Part shown: positions 10,955 to 20,862 of the stretch, piece by piece
How positions within the stretch are numbered: position 1 is the stretch's first letter
Layout of the letters: each line of letters opens with the position of its first letter
DNA from: Bacteroidota bacterium
Lineage (GTDB): Bacteria > Bacteroidota > Bacteroidia > Bacteroidales > VadinHA17
DNA: 52,680 bases
Direction of reading: 5' to 3'
Assembly: GCA_025350595.1 (NCBI GenBank)
Contig: JANXXP010000091.1
Coordinates: 1 to 52,680 of the forward strand
Made by a program: the position numbers and the translations under genes
The notes under the pieces: generated by a model
Told to the model about the DNA's origin: nothing
The model's input: only the letters and a program-made list of their open reading frames with translations
Database searches by the model: none

Positions 10955-11749
10955 TTATACAGAAATTTCACCTTTAATATGCGGATGGCAAATGTAGTCT
11001 TTCAGGGTAAAATCTTCAAACCTGAATTTTAGAATATCATTTACCCCAGGATTTATTACCATTTTTGGTAACCTATAGGGCTCTCTTGTCATTTGCTGTT
11101 TTACCTGGTCTAAATGATTCAGATAGATATGCGCATCTCCAAGTGTATGCACAAAATCGCCTGGTTTAAGGTTTGTTGCCTGTGCAACCATGAGTGTTAA
11201 AAGAGCATATGATGCAATGTTAAAAGGGACACCGAGAAAAATATCTGCGCTTCTCTGATACAGCTGGCACGACAATTTTCCACCTGCCACATAAAACTGA
11301 AACATCAGATGACAGGGAGGAAGAGCCATCTTTTCCAAATCACCTACATTCCATGCGCTTACAATATGCCGGCGTGAGTCGGGGGTATTCTTAATTGAAT
11401 TTATTACATTAATTAACTGATCTATCTTCTTCCCTCCGTCAGCCGGCCAGGTGCGCCATTGATAGCCATACACAGGACCCAGATTTCCATCTTTATCAGC
11501 CCATTCGTTCCATATCTTTACTCCATTATCATTCAGATACTTAGTATTTGTATCTCCTGAAATAAACCAAAGCAATTCATGTATTATAGATTTCAAATGA
11601 AGCTTTTTAGTCGTAAGAAGTGGATAGCCTTCTTCAAGATTAAATCTCATCTGATAACCAAACACACTTATTGTTCCGGTACCGGTCCTGTCTGTTTTTT
11701 CAGTACCGGTTTTAATTACATGATCAAGCAGGTTGAGATATTGCTTCAT
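10955..11749 (-). CDS. thyA: Thymidylate synthase
   Basis: 264 aa; [50 protein letters not shown]. Confidence 0.98.
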   Translation of the reverse strand: MKQYLNLLDHVIKTGTEKTDRTGTGTISVFGYQMRFNLEEGYPLLTTKKLHLKSIIHELLWFISGDTNTKYLNDNGVKIWNEWADKDGNLGPVYGYQWRTWPADGGKKIDQLINVINSIKNTPDSRRHIVSAWNVGDLEKMALPPCHLMFQFYVAGGKLSCQLYQRSADIFLGVPFNIASYALLTLMVAQATNLKPGDFVHTLGDAHIYLNHLDQVKQQMTREPYRLPKMVINPGVNDILKFRFEDFTLKDYICHPHIKGEISV

Positions 11750-11809
11750 TCCAATTGATTAATTTTATTTTTCAGGTGAAATTTTTACGAAAACAACAAG
11801 GGGAATGTT

Positions 11810-12406
11810 CTATGTCTTTTTAAGATTTCTTTTCTCAATCTCATCCCTGACAGAAGCGGCACGTTCGTAATCTTCAGTTTTGACAGCTTCATCGATCATC
11901 TTATAGAGTTCCTCAATTGAATATGTACTATACTTGGTGTTATCAGGTTCAAAGAAATTTTCAGCTTCGTTTGTTGAAGAGATCTCAGAATCGGTTGGAT
12001 TAATTGTAATTCCTGCTTTTTCAAGAATTTCTTCAGAAATAAATATCGGACAGTCAAATCTTAAAGCCAGAGCCACTGCATCGGATGTTCTGCTGTCAAT
12101 TGAATATTCCTTTATGCCGTTGGTGCAAACAAGTTTTGAAAAGAAAACACCTTCTTCAAGTTTAGAGATCATCACTTCAACAATGGAGATGTCAAACTCA
12201 TCTGCAAATTTTTTAAAAAGGTCATGAGTTATGGGACGGGGAGGGTCTAGATTTTCAAGTTTAATTACGATAGCCTGAGCTTCAAACCCTCCAATAATGA
12301 TTGGAATTCTTCTTTCTCCATTTTCTTCAATCAAAATCAGTGCATAAGCCCCGGATTGAGTCTGACTGTAAGATATTCCCATCACCTTTAGCTTTACTCT
12401 CTTCAT
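11810..12406 (-). CDS. Bifunctional nuclease (DUF151/BFN) family protein with C-terminal UvrB/UvrC-like motif
   Basis: GERRIPIIIGGFEAQAI, SRTSDAVALALRFDCPIFISEEIL, C-terminal DEAVKTEDYERAASVRDEIEKR. Confidence 0.88.
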   Translation of the reverse strand: MKRVKLKVMGISYSQTQSGAYALILIEENGERRIPIIIGGFEAQAIVIKLENLDPPRPITHDLFKKFADEFDISIVEVMISKLEEGVFFSKLVCTNGIKEYSIDSRTSDAVALALRFDCPIFISEEILEKAGITINPTDSEISSTNEAENFFEPDNTKYSTYSIEELYKMIDEAVKTEDYERAASVRDEIEKRNLKKT

Positions 12407-12529
12407 ATCAATCGTTTATACATCAGATGAATATCCCTCCTTTTTTATGCGCTTGACAAATATAAAGATAATTGAAGTAACACGATGACTTACTATATTC
12501 ATTTTTATCAACATTTCTCTCCAGCTATA

Positions 12530-13394
12530 TTAACTCCAGGTTGCAATCCCAATTAACCCATTACTTAAAAAATAAAACATGAAAATTAAGTTTAGTATTG
12601 CAGCTAATAATGAATGAAAGTAGAAAATTTTAGACATTTTTTCATGGTATTTACTGCAGATATAGTAAAAAGCCCAAATTGTTACTAACGAATAACATAT
12701 GCTGCAAATAAGGACTAAAATTGAAATTAGATTCATCGTGCCAATTATTTGAAACATATCGTATCTATTATGAATTGTTAATTTTAACAAAACTGCAACC
12801 ACTACAATGAATGAATATGGAGTGAGTGGCAATAGTCTAATTAACAAAGCATTTTTACTTTTCTTTTCCCCAAATAAATAGACTAAAACAGATAGAAATC
12901 CAAAAACAATTGAACTTTAAAATACCAGAAAAAATAAATAATATATTGAAAGCAGGGAGTATGCCTGCAAATTTTCAATTCTGATTGGATCGTTTTCTTC
13001 CCAGGTATTGTTAAATTTAATTTCCGGAATGATATCTTTTATTTTATCTTTTAACTTTAATCGCCCTTCTTCCTGCAATTTTAAGATTGCCAATACTACA
13101 AAAGTCTTTGAAATTGACCCGAGTCGAAAAATAGTATTTTCATTTGCATTGATGTTTTTTTTCAATATCAGCTTTCCCAAAACCCTGTACCATAATTGTT
13201 TTATCGCCTGATAAAATAACTATGCCTGCACCAGGTGTTTTGGTATCTTTTAATACAATTTGAATTGAGTTTTTTAACTCTTCAAGAGTTTTGGGCTTAT
13301 TGTCGTTGAAAGTCTCCTGGGCGAAAGATTTTGAACAATTAATAATTGAAAGCAGAAAAAGTAATATTGAAATTGTTTTAGAAATCTTCCTCAT
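12530..13394 (-). pseudogene. Decayed beta-lactamase-family serine hydrolase with C-terminal TM region
   Basis: N-terminal fragment (13140-13394) and SxxK-containing fragment FRLGSISKTFVVLAILKLQEEGRL (12917-13180) lie in different frames; a TM region (12530-12847) continues in the second frame after a TAA at 12917-12919; most of the catalytic domain is absent. Confidence 0.8.
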
Positions 13395-13610
13395 TTTCTT
13401 TTTTCTAAATCTCCCTAAAATTAAGTTCTAATGCAAATTATTATGATGGAATATGCTTCAGTAATGTAGTAGCGGATTAGCAGGTCGGACAGAACAAAAA
13501 AAGCAATTTGTGAATGATATTATAAGTGCAATGAATTTCATCGGAATATAGTGTGAGTTACCAAACAGACCTGTGATTTTCAGCTAACTTTAAAAAAATC
13601 ACCGTATTGG

Positions 13611-13640
13611 TTTGGAAATAATCTAATTTGTATATCTTTG
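13611..13640 (+). promoter_or_regulatory. Bacteroidota-type promoter upstream of rplU (TTTG - N18 - TATCTTTG)
   Basis: TTTG 13611-13614, TATCTTTG 13633-13640; leaves a ~90 nt leader. Confidence 0.7.
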
Positions 13641-13734
13641 CAGTCCAATTTTGGATAAATCCACAGGGGCAAACAGAAGTTATATACTCAATTGATTATA
13701 TACGCCTCACGGAGTAACGTAAAAAAGATAAGTA

Positions 13735-14250
13735 ATGTACGCAATCGTAGAAATTGCAGGCCAGCAGTTTAAAGTAGAGGAAGGCAAAAAGATTTTTGTT
13801 CATCGCCTTGAAGAAGTTGCTGGCAGCGAAGTTGAATTTGATAAGGTTCTTTTAATTGAAGACGAAGGAAAAATCACTATCGGGGAACCGACAATTAAGG
13901 ATGCTATTGTAGAAGGTAAAGTTCTTGACGACACAGTGAGAGGCGATAAGGTTATCGTTTTCAAAATGAAGAGAAAAAAAGGTTACAGAGTAAAAAACGG
14001 ACACCGTCAGAACTTTTCTCAGGTTGAGATTCTCAGTATTACCACAAAAGGCGCTCCAAAAAAAGTAACTCCAAAAAAAGAAGTAAAGGTTAAAGAAGCT
14101 AAAGTTACTGAAGAACCTGTTGCAGAGAAAAAAACAGCAGCAAAGAAAACTGTTACTAAAAAAGCAGAAGCTCCAGTAAAGAAAGTTTCAGAGAAGAAGG
14201 TTGCTGAAAAGAAACCTGCAGCAAAGAAAACCTCAAAAGGTAAAGAATAA
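13735..14250 (+). CDS. rplU: 50S ribosomal protein L21 with long Lys/Ala-rich C-terminal extension
   Basis: MYAIVEIAGQQFKVEEGKKIFVHRL...VFKMKRKKGYRVKNGHRQNFSQVEILSI, followed by a basic low-complexity tail. Confidence 0.96.
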   Translation: MYAIVEIAGQQFKVEEGKKIFVHRLEEVAGSEVEFDKVLLIEDEGKITIGEPTIKDAIVEGKVLDDTVRGDKVIVFKMKRKKGYRVKNGHRQNFSQVEILSITTKGAPKKVTPKKEVKVKEAKVTEEPVAEKKTAAKKTVTKKAEAPVKKVSEKKVAEKKPAAKKTSKGKE

Positions 14251-14286
14251 TCAGATTTAAGTATAAGCAAATAAAAATATAGAATT

Positions 14287-14547
14287 ATGGCACACAAGAA
14301 AGGGGCGGGTAGTTCACGCAACGGTCGCGATTCACAGAGTAAACGACTTGGAGTGAAGCTCTTCGGCGGCCAGACAGCCAAAGCAGGAAACATCATCGTC
14401 CGTCAGAGAGGAACAAAACATAATCCGGGTCTTAATGTAGGTCTCGGAAAAGACCATACCCTCTTTGCACTCACCGACGGTGAAGTTGAATTCAGAAGAA
14501 AAGGAGATAATAAGACTTATGTATCGGTAAAACCGGTAACTGAATAA
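14287..14547 (+). CDS. rpmA: 50S ribosomal protein L27
   Basis: [29 protein letters not shown]. Confidence 0.98.
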   Translation: MAHKKGAGSSRNGRDSQSKRLGVKLFGGQTAKAGNIIVRQRGTKHNPGLNVGLGKDHTLFALTDGEVEFRRKGDNKTYVSVKPVTE

Positions 14548-14569
14548 GCTATTCTCTTAAAAGATACTT

Positions 14570-14618
14570 ACTCCCGGAATTCTTTTCTTACACAGGAAAG
14601 CATTATCGGGAGTTTTTT
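14570..14618 (+). terminator. Probable intrinsic terminator after rpmA
   Basis: ACTCCCG ... CGGGAGT followed by a T run. Confidence 0.65.
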
Positions 14619-14631
14619 AATATTTTTACAG

Positions 14632-14657
14632 CAGGCTTCTTCGAGCCTGTTTTTTTA
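14632..14657 (+). terminator. Second intrinsic terminator between rpmA and serS
   Basis: CAGGCT-tcttcg-AGCCTG followed by 8 T. Confidence 0.8.
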
Positions 14658-14674
14658 TTAATACATAACTGATT

Positions 14675-15949
14675 ATGTTAACGATTAACCTTATCCGCGA
14701 AAGAAAAGAATTTATTATTGAAAGACTGAAAGTTAAAAACTTCAAAGCAGAAGAGATTATTGAGAAAATTCTGGCCCTCGATTCAGCACGCCGTGAAATA
14801 CAATTGAAAACCGATTCTATGCAAGCTGAGATGAACCTGATATCCAAAGAGATAGGGAATCTTATGAAGAGCGGAAAGAAGGAAGAAGCCGAAGCAGGAA
14901 AGGTAAAAACATATACACTTAAAGAAGATATCAAATCTCTGTCCGACAAATTAATACCAATCGAGACTGATCTGAAAAACGAGATCGTCAGGCTGCCTAA
15001 CCTGCCTCATGAATCAGTTGTACCGGGATACGGAGCTGATGATAATGTCAAGGTAAAAGAGGGAGGTGTTCTTCCTCAACTTCCGGAAACTGCTCTCCCC
15101 CACTGGGATCTTATTAAAAAATATGATATTATCGATTTCGATCTTGGGATAAAGCTAACAGGAGCCGGATTTCCTGTTTACCTGGGGAAAGGGGCAAAAC
15201 TCCAGAGAGCTCTGATAAATTTTTTCCTTGAAGAAGGAGGGAAAGCCGGTTACAGAGAAGTGATGCCACCAATCATGGTAAATGAAGATTCAGGCTTTGG
15301 CACAGGGCAATTGCCTGATAAAGAAGGACAAATGTATCATGCAACAAATGATAATTTTTATCTTGTTCCAACAGCTGAAGTGCCTGTAACAAATATCTAC
15401 AGGGATGTTATCCTTAGTGCAGAAGTGCTACCTGTAAAGAATGTTGCATATACTCCCTGTTTCAGAAGAGAGGCAGGATCATGGGGAGCTCATGTACGGG
15501 GACTCAACCGGCTTCACCAGTTCGATAAGGTCGAAATTGTTCAGATTGCCCACCCCGATCATTCATATCAGTCTCTCGAAGAGATGGTAAGTCACGTTGA
15601 GGGACTAGTGTCAAAACTTGAACTTCCATACAGGATTTTAAGGCTTTGCGGGGGCGACATGTCATTTACATCTGCAGTTACATACGATTTTGAAGTTTGG
15701 TCAGCTGCTCAGAAACGGTGGCTTGAGGTTAGCTCTGTCTCAAACTTTGAATCATTTCAGGCAAACAGACTGAAATGCAGATTTAAAGAAAAAGGCGACA
15801 AACAGACCCGGCTTGTTCATACTCTTAATGGTAGTGCCCTGGCTTTGCCAAGAATAGTAGCCGCCATCCTTGAGAACAATCAGACTGGGGGTGGAATTAA
15901 AATACCTAAGGTACTTATTCCATATACCGGTTTTGAGTTAATCAACTAA
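14675..15949 (+). CDS. serS: Seryl-tRNA synthetase
   Basis: GTGQLPDKEGQMY, FRREAGSWGAHVRGLNRLHQFDKVE, LNGSALALPRIVAAILENNQT. Confidence 0.98.
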   Translation: MLTINLIRERKEFIIERLKVKNFKAEEIIEKILALDSARREIQLKTDSMQAEMNLISKEIGNLMKSGKKEEAEAGKVKTYTLKEDIKSLSDKLIPIETDLKNEIVRLPNLPHESVVPGYGADDNVKVKEGGVLPQLPETALPHWDLIKKYDIIDFDLGIKLTGAGFPVYLGKGAKLQRALINFFLEEGGKAGYREVMPPIMVNEDSGFGTGQLPDKEGQMYHATNDNFYLVPTAEVPVTNIYRDVILSAEVLPVKNVAYTPCFRREAGSWGAHVRGLNRLHQFDKVEIVQIAHPDHSYQSLEEMVSHVEGLVSKLELPYRILRLCGGDMSFTSAVTYDFEVWSAAQKRWLEVSSVSNFESFQANRLKCRFKEKGDKQTRLVHTLNGSALALPRIVAAILENNQTGGGIKIPKVLIPYTGFELIN

Positions 15950-15962
15950 CAATACTTTATTT

Positions 15963-16004
15963 GAAGTAAGAATGAAGAACAACGAAAAGCGAAGTAAGAA
16001 GTAA
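15963..16004. repeat. Degenerate heptamer array (GAAGTAA, GAATGAA, GAACAAC, GAAAAGC, GAAGTAA, GAAGTAA)
   Basis: Six consecutive 7-mers beginning GAA directly after serS. Confidence 0.75.
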
Positions 16005-16056
16005 ACATTTCTGAATTCAACATTTGCAGGTTCTTAATTGTTACTTCGTAAATATC

Positions 16057-16944
16057 ATGGAAAAAAACCGCCAATCATACATCTATGCAGGGCTGGCAAT
16101 TTTATTCTGGTCAACAGTTCCCACTGCTTTTAAGATAAGCCTTGGAGAGCTGGATATCCTCACAATGCTCACAATAGCTGTTCTGACCTCAACACTGGTG
16201 CTGTTTATAATTATTATCTCTTCGAATAAAATAAATCTGCTTAAAAAATCAACTCCCAAAGGACTTTTAGGTTCCGCTATTCTCGGGTTTATTAATCCTT
16301 TTGTATACTATATAGTTCTGCTTAGTGCATATCAGCTTCTTCCTGCGCAGGTTGCTCAGCCTTTGAATATGATCTGGCCTATAATACTGGTTTTCCTTTC
16401 GGTACCCATCCTCAAACAAAAAATTGAAAGAAAGAGTTTCGTTGCCCTTTTTATCAGCTTCATCGGAGTATATATAATTTCATCTCAGGGTACTCCCTTT
16501 AAACCAGTTCATTCAAATATTGCCGGAGTATTTCTAGCAACAGGCAGTTCAATTTTCTGGGCTGTATATTTTATACTTAATATTAAAGATAATAGAGATG
16601 AAGCGGTTAAACTATTTCTGAATTTCATGTTTGGCTCCGGTTATCTTATTGTAGCGATGATTATTACAGGGAAATGGCAAATTGAACCCGGATTTAAGGG
16701 AGTCGCTGCCGCTGTTTATATAGGTATATTTGAGATGGGGATATCATTTCTTTTCTGGCTCAAAGCTCTGCAAATGGCTTCTACTACAGATAAAGTTAGC
16801 AACCTGGTATATTTTGCCCCATTTCTTTCTCTGATCTTTGTACACTTTATTCTTCATGAATCCGTTTACTATACTACCCCGGTTGGATTGTTGCTTATCA
16901 TTGCGGGAATATTGATACAGAACCGGAAAACTTCCCGCAGATAA
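16057..16944 (+). CDS. EamA/DMT-family transporter
   Basis: ~10 TM helices; start chosen at the ATG at 16057 (MEKNRQSYIYAGLAILFWSTVPTAFKISL); the ORF track begins at a TTG at 16024. Confidence 0.85.
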   Translation: MEKNRQSYIYAGLAILFWSTVPTAFKISLGELDILTMLTIAVLTSTLVLFIIIISSNKINLLKKSTPKGLLGSAILGFINPFVYYIVLLSAYQLLPAQVAQPLNMIWPIILVFLSVPILKQKIERKSFVALFISFIGVYIISSQGTPFKPVHSNIAGVFLATGSSIFWAVYFILNIKDNRDEAVKLFLNFMFGSGYLIVAMIITGKWQIEPGFKGVAAAVYIGIFEMGISFLFWLKALQMASTTDKVSNLVYFAPFLSLIFVHFILHESVYYTTPVGLLLIIAGILIQNRKTSRR

Positions 16945-16949
16945 ATAGT

Positions 16950-16957
16950 TATCTTTG
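16950..16957 (+). promoter_or_regulatory. Candidate -7 element TATCTTTG upstream of S41 peptidase
   Basis: TATCTTTG 38 bp before the ATG. Confidence 0.5.
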
Positions 16958-16994
16958 CCATCTCGGTTTTTTGGAAATTTAATAATAGAATGAT

Positions 16995-18296
16995 ATGAAG
17001 AAGTTGATTTTATTACCAATACTATTACTGACACTATTTGCCTCATGCAAGAAAGACCCGGTAAAACCTATTGATTCAGGACTTACCGATGCAATGGCCA
17101 GAGATACAGTGTATTATATCATGAAAGATTATTATTACTGGTATAATCTTATGCCAACGGTGACTAAAGAGAATTATAAAACTCCCTATGAGATACTGGA
17201 AGCTATGCGATACAAAACCCTCGACCGGTGGAGTTATATCCTGACAGGTGATGAGTATAATGCCCAGGTAACCGGAACCTTTGTGGGACACGGTTTCAGA
17301 ATCGGACTTGATGCTTTGGGCAATGCCCGCATAGCAATGATATATTATAACTCACCATTGTATGCTGCAGGAGTTAGAAGAGGCTGGATCGTAGAAAAGA
17401 TTAATGGAGTTGACCTGGCTCCAATATTATTGCGAAATGACGGGGCTGCTTATAACACACTTATCCAACCAGGTACAGCAGGGATTACAAATATTTTCCT
17501 CTTCAAGAAACCTGATGGAACTGAAACAACCATTTCTTCAACCAAAGCACAATTCGCAATTAACACTGTTCTTGCTTATGATACTCTTCACCTGGCAAGC
17601 GGAGTAACCGGACATCTGGTCTTTGAGGAATTTTTCCCCCCTGCAATATCTGAACTGGCTACCGCTTTTGCATATTTTAAGGCAAATAATATTAAAGACC
17701 TGATCCTTGACCTGAGATATAATTCAGGCGGCTATCTTGATATAGCTCAAACACTTGCAAGCTATATAGCAGGTGACTCAAAAGCAGGAATCATATTTGC
17801 AAAACTGTCATATAACGATAAACATCCGGAGGCAAACACTTCTATCTTTTTTAAAACCACTGCTTCTTCCTTAGGTATGACCAGGATGGCAGTAATAACA
17901 TCACGTTCCACAGCATCTGCGAGCGAAGATGTAATAAACGGGCTTAAACCCTTCGTTAATATTGTCACAATAGGCGACACCACAAACGGTAAACCTACCG
18001 GGATGAATGGGTGGGATATTGGATTGGCACATAAATATTATGTATTCCCCGTTACTTTTAAAGTGGTTAACTCCTTGGATCAGGGAGAATTCTTTGCCGG
18101 GTTTTTCCCATCCAAAGCATTAGCTGATGATATCGCTCATGACTGGAGTGACAGGAATGAAGCCTGTCTGAAAGAGGCTATTCATTATATGGAAACAGGT
18201 GCTGTATCGACAAAGGGTAATGCATCATTTAAACGCTATCCACAATTTTCTGAAAAACCGGAATGGATGAATAATGCAATTGTAATGCATAAGTAA
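16995..18296 (+). CDS. S41 family C-terminal-processing-type peptidase, lipoprotein
   Basis: LFASCKKD lipobox; LILDLRYNSGGYLDIAQTLASYI; catalytic ITSRSTASASEDVINGL. Confidence 0.9.
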   Translation: MKKLILLPILLLTLFASCKKDPVKPIDSGLTDAMARDTVYYIMKDYYYWYNLMPTVTKENYKTPYEILEAMRYKTLDRWSYILTGDEYNAQVTGTFVGHGFRIGLDALGNARIAMIYYNSPLYAAGVRRGWIVEKINGVDLAPILLRNDGAAYNTLIQPGTAGITNIFLFKKPDGTETTISSTKAQFAINTVLAYDTLHLASGVTGHLVFEEFFPPAISELATAFAYFKANNIKDLILDLRYNSGGYLDIAQTLASYIAGDSKAGIIFAKLSYNDKHPEANTSIFFKTTASSLGMTRMAVITSRSTASASEDVINGLKPFVNIVTIGDTTNGKPTGMNGWDIGLAHKYYVFPVTFKVVNSLDQGEFFAGFFPSKALADDIAHDWSDRNEACLKEAIHYMETGAVSTKGNASFKRYPQFSEKPEWMNNAIVMHK

Positions 18297-18349
18297 CAGG
18301 CAAATATAAAGAGAGCCATTTCTATCATAATTAAAATAATTACAACCTA

Positions 18350-18910
18350 TTGAAGTCCAAGCCTCCAGAAAGAATAATTCTTGGGATCGACCCGGGTACC
18401 AGCATGACCGGATACGGTGTAATAAAGACTGTCGGAACGGTACCTGAACTTATTGCTATCGGAGCAATAGATCTTTCAAAATTTGATGATCACTATGTCA
18501 AATTAAAACATATTTTTGAAAGAACAATTGGAATTATTGATGAGTATCATCCTGACGAGCTGGCTATTGAGGCCCCGTTTTTTGGAAAGAATGTTCAATC
18601 GATGCTTAAGCTTGGTCGGGCACAGGGTGCCGCAATTGCAGCCGCACTTACCCGTTCACTGCCAATTTTCGAATACGCTCCAAGAAAGATTAAGATGTCA
18701 ATTACCGGTCAGGGTGCTGCATCGAAGGAGCAGGTAGCCGCAATGCTGATGAACATTCTGAAATTCAATCTTGATGAAATTAAGCTGGATGCTACCGATG
18801 GTCTGGCAGCCGCCTTATGCCATTTTTACCAGACAAATAAACCAACACAGGAAAAAGCCTTCAACAGCTGGAAGGATTTTATAACTAAGAATCCCAAAAG
18901 AGTAAAGTAA
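18350..18910 (+). CDS. ruvC: Crossover junction endodeoxyribonuclease RuvC
   Basis: [62 protein letters not shown] start. Confidence 0.96.
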   Translation: MKSKPPERIILGIDPGTSMTGYGVIKTVGTVPELIAIGAIDLSKFDDHYVKLKHIFERTIGIIDEYHPDELAIEAPFFGKNVQSMLKLGRAQGAAIAAALTRSLPIFEYAPRKIKMSITGQGAASKEQVAAMLMNILKFNLDEIKLDATDGLAAALCHFYQTNKPTQEKAFNSWKDFITKNPKRVK

Positions 18911-18921
18911 GCGGTATCTGA

Positions 18922-19623
18922 TTATACAACTGCAAAAGCCAGAGCAGCAACACTTACTTTTACCCCTTCAACTTTAAGAAGCTCATTTGCACACGATTCT
19001 ATTGTTGATCCGGTGGTAATAACATCGTCGATAAGCAAAATATGCCTACCCATAATACTTTCAGGATCAATTACGCGAAATATGCCCTCAACATTAGTCC
19101 ATCGCTCATAGCGCGACCGGTTTGTCTGAGTAGCTGAAACAGTTATTCTTGCAAGTGATGTTGTATTAACGGGCAGTCCTGTCGCATCTCCGATTCCGTT
19201 TGAGATATAATCACTCTGGTTAAAGCCCCGGATCCGTTTTTTTGATGGGTGGAGCGGAACTGGTATTATAAGATCAATATCAGTTACAAACCCCGAAGCT
19301 TTAAGAGATTTACCATATATCCGGCCCAGTTCAAATCCTATCTCCTTTATTCCTTTATATTTAAGATTATGAATAAGGTTTCGTATTCTGCTTCCCCTAT
19401 TATAAAACGAAAATGCTGCAGCTTTTTGTATCAAGCATCTGCCCCAGAATAGTTTTTCGACCGGGTTTTCATTTTGAGTATGATAATTAGTTCTGGGAAT
19501 TACAATATAACATTCTGTACATAGAAGGTGTTCATTCCTCATTAAATGATTGCCACAGGCATAGCAAAGCCTTGGAAAGAGGAGGCTTATAAAATCATCC
19601 CACAAACTATAAAAGTAACTCAT
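18922..19623 (-). CDS. ComF family phosphoribosyltransferase-like protein
   Basis: CYACGNHLM..LLCTECY zinc motif; IPVPLHPSKKRIRGFNQSDYI; HILLIDDVITTGSTIESCANEL. Confidence 0.92.
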   Translation of the reverse strand: MSYFYSLWDDFISLLFPRLCYACGNHLMRNEHLLCTECYIVIPRTNYHTQNENPVEKLFWGRCLIQKAAAFSFYNRGSRIRNLIHNLKYKGIKEIGFELGRIYGKSLKASGFVTDIDLIIPVPLHPSKKRIRGFNQSDYISNGIGDATGLPVNTTSLARITVSATQTNRSRYERWTNVEGIFRVIDPESIMGRHILLIDDVITTGSTIESCANELLKVEGVKVSVAALAFAVV

Positions 19624-19729
19624 GCAGCGATGCAGAATAATTACTATAAATATATAAAATAAAAAATATATTCAGTTTCTTAAGGTAATAAAAAGAAACC
19701 CTTTCGCTTCTCATCTTCCCAAGTGGGGG

Positions 19730-19768
19730 AACGCCTGTCCCGCTTCGGCGGGGGCCGGGATAGGGGTT
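19730..19768. repeat. GC-rich nested inverted repeat (REP-like candidate)
   Basis: Outer CCTGTCCCG (19734-19742)/CGGGATAGG (19756-19764); inner CCCGC-TTCG-GCGGG (19739-19752). Confidence 0.7.
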
Positions 19769-19807
19769 ATTGAATAGATAAAGAAGACCGGAAAGGGAGT
19801 TACATTG

Positions 19808-20206
19808 TTACAGGATAATCTTACTGCTGATTTTGGCAGCAATCTCTTTAAATTCATCCGACGAGAATTTAAGTTTTGGATTCCTGAAATTTACATCCTC
19901 CATATTATCCATCGGAACGAGATGAATATGTGCATGAGGAACTTCAAGTCCCAGGATTGCAACTCCTATTCGCTTGCAGGGAATGGCACTTTTAATAGCC
20001 ACCGAGATCCTTTTAGAAAAAAGGATTAGCCCCGAAAGTTGTTTGTCATCAAGATCGAAAATATAATCTGTTTCTTTTTTGGGCACAACAAGGGTATGAC
20101 CTGCTTTCAATGGATTGATATCGAGAAAAGCAAAATAATTATCATCCTCAGCGATTTTATAACAGGGAATTTCCCCGTTAATAATTTTTGTGAAAATAGT
20201 TGACAT
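19808..20206 (-). CDS. HIT family protein
   Basis: STIFTKIINGEIPCYKIAED; HIT motif PHAHIHLVP. Confidence 0.93.
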   Translation of the reverse strand: MSTIFTKIINGEIPCYKIAEDDNYFAFLDINPLKAGHTLVVPKKETDYIFDLDDKQLSGLILFSKRISVAIKSAIPCKRIGVAILGLEVPHAHIHLVPMDNMEDVNFRNPKLKFSSDEFKEIAAKISSKIIL

Positions 20207-20227
20207 GATGACGATAATAAGTAACTA

Positions 20228-20701
20228 TTATATTGAAATGGAGATTATTTCAAATGGAATTACTCCCGATGGTACTTTAATCTCAATTATATCGCCCACT
20301 TTTTTACCAATTAATCCCTGGGCTATCGGAGAACTTATAGCAATTTTTCCGAGTTTGAAATTTGCTTCACTCTCAGGAACCAGCTGGTATTCCATTGTTG
20401 TATTGGCAGATTTATTCCTGATCTTTACTTTATGCAATATTCTGACATTTGAAACATCGATTCTTGTTTCATCAATTATCCTTGACCTGGCAATAATATC
20501 GTCAAGCTTTGCAATTTTCATTTCAAGCATACCCTGTTCCTCTTTGGCAGCAGCATACTCAGCGTTCTCAGAAAGATCTCCCTTATCCCTTGCGTCTGCA
20601 ATCTGTCTGGAAATCATAGGTCTCTCAACATTCCTTAATTGGTCAAGTTCCTCTTTAAGTTTTTGAAGACCCTCTACTGTCACATAAATTACTTCTGACA
20701 T
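20228..20701 (-). CDS. greA: Transcription elongation factor GreA
   Basis: GLQKLKEELDQLRNVERPMISRQIADARDKGDLSENAEYAAAKEEQ; SSPIAQGLIGKKVGDIIEIKVPSG. Confidence 0.97.
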   Translation of the reverse strand: MSEVIYVTVEGLQKLKEELDQLRNVERPMISRQIADARDKGDLSENAEYAAAKEEQGMLEMKIAKLDDIIARSRIIDETRIDVSNVRILHKVKIRNKSANTTMEYQLVPESEANFKLGKIAISSPIAQGLIGKKVGDIIEIKVPSGVIPFEIISISI

Positions 20702-20719
20702 TTTTCTCTCCTCCTATTT

Positions 20720-20760
20720 AAAAAAATATGAAGAATTCCGGGCTTGCCGGAACTCTTCAT
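20720..20760 (-). terminator. Intrinsic terminator on the minus strand, between the basic lipoprotein gene and greA
   Basis: ATGAAGAaTTCCGG/CCGGAAcTCTTCAT hairpin (20728-20760) followed on the minus strand by T7. Confidence 0.8.
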
Positions 20761-20862
20761 AAAACAAATGTAAAAAAAAATTTAATTAATCACAAATAAA
20801 AGTGACGTGATTACGTGTTTTACAAGTATTTATCATACAAACTTAAAACCCGTAAGGATTAA

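Noticed and set aside
12530-13394. Insertion-sequence remnant as cause of the decayed gene
   Set aside because: No transposase fragment, terminal inverted repeats or target duplication seen
14019-14396. 125-aa minus ORF across rplU/rpmA
   Set aside because: Antisense of the Lys/Ala tail gives FFAAVFF-like low-complexity sequence
20190-20666. 158-aa plus ORF opposite greA
   Set aside because: Antisense of well-supported greA, Ser/Ile/Leu-rich composition
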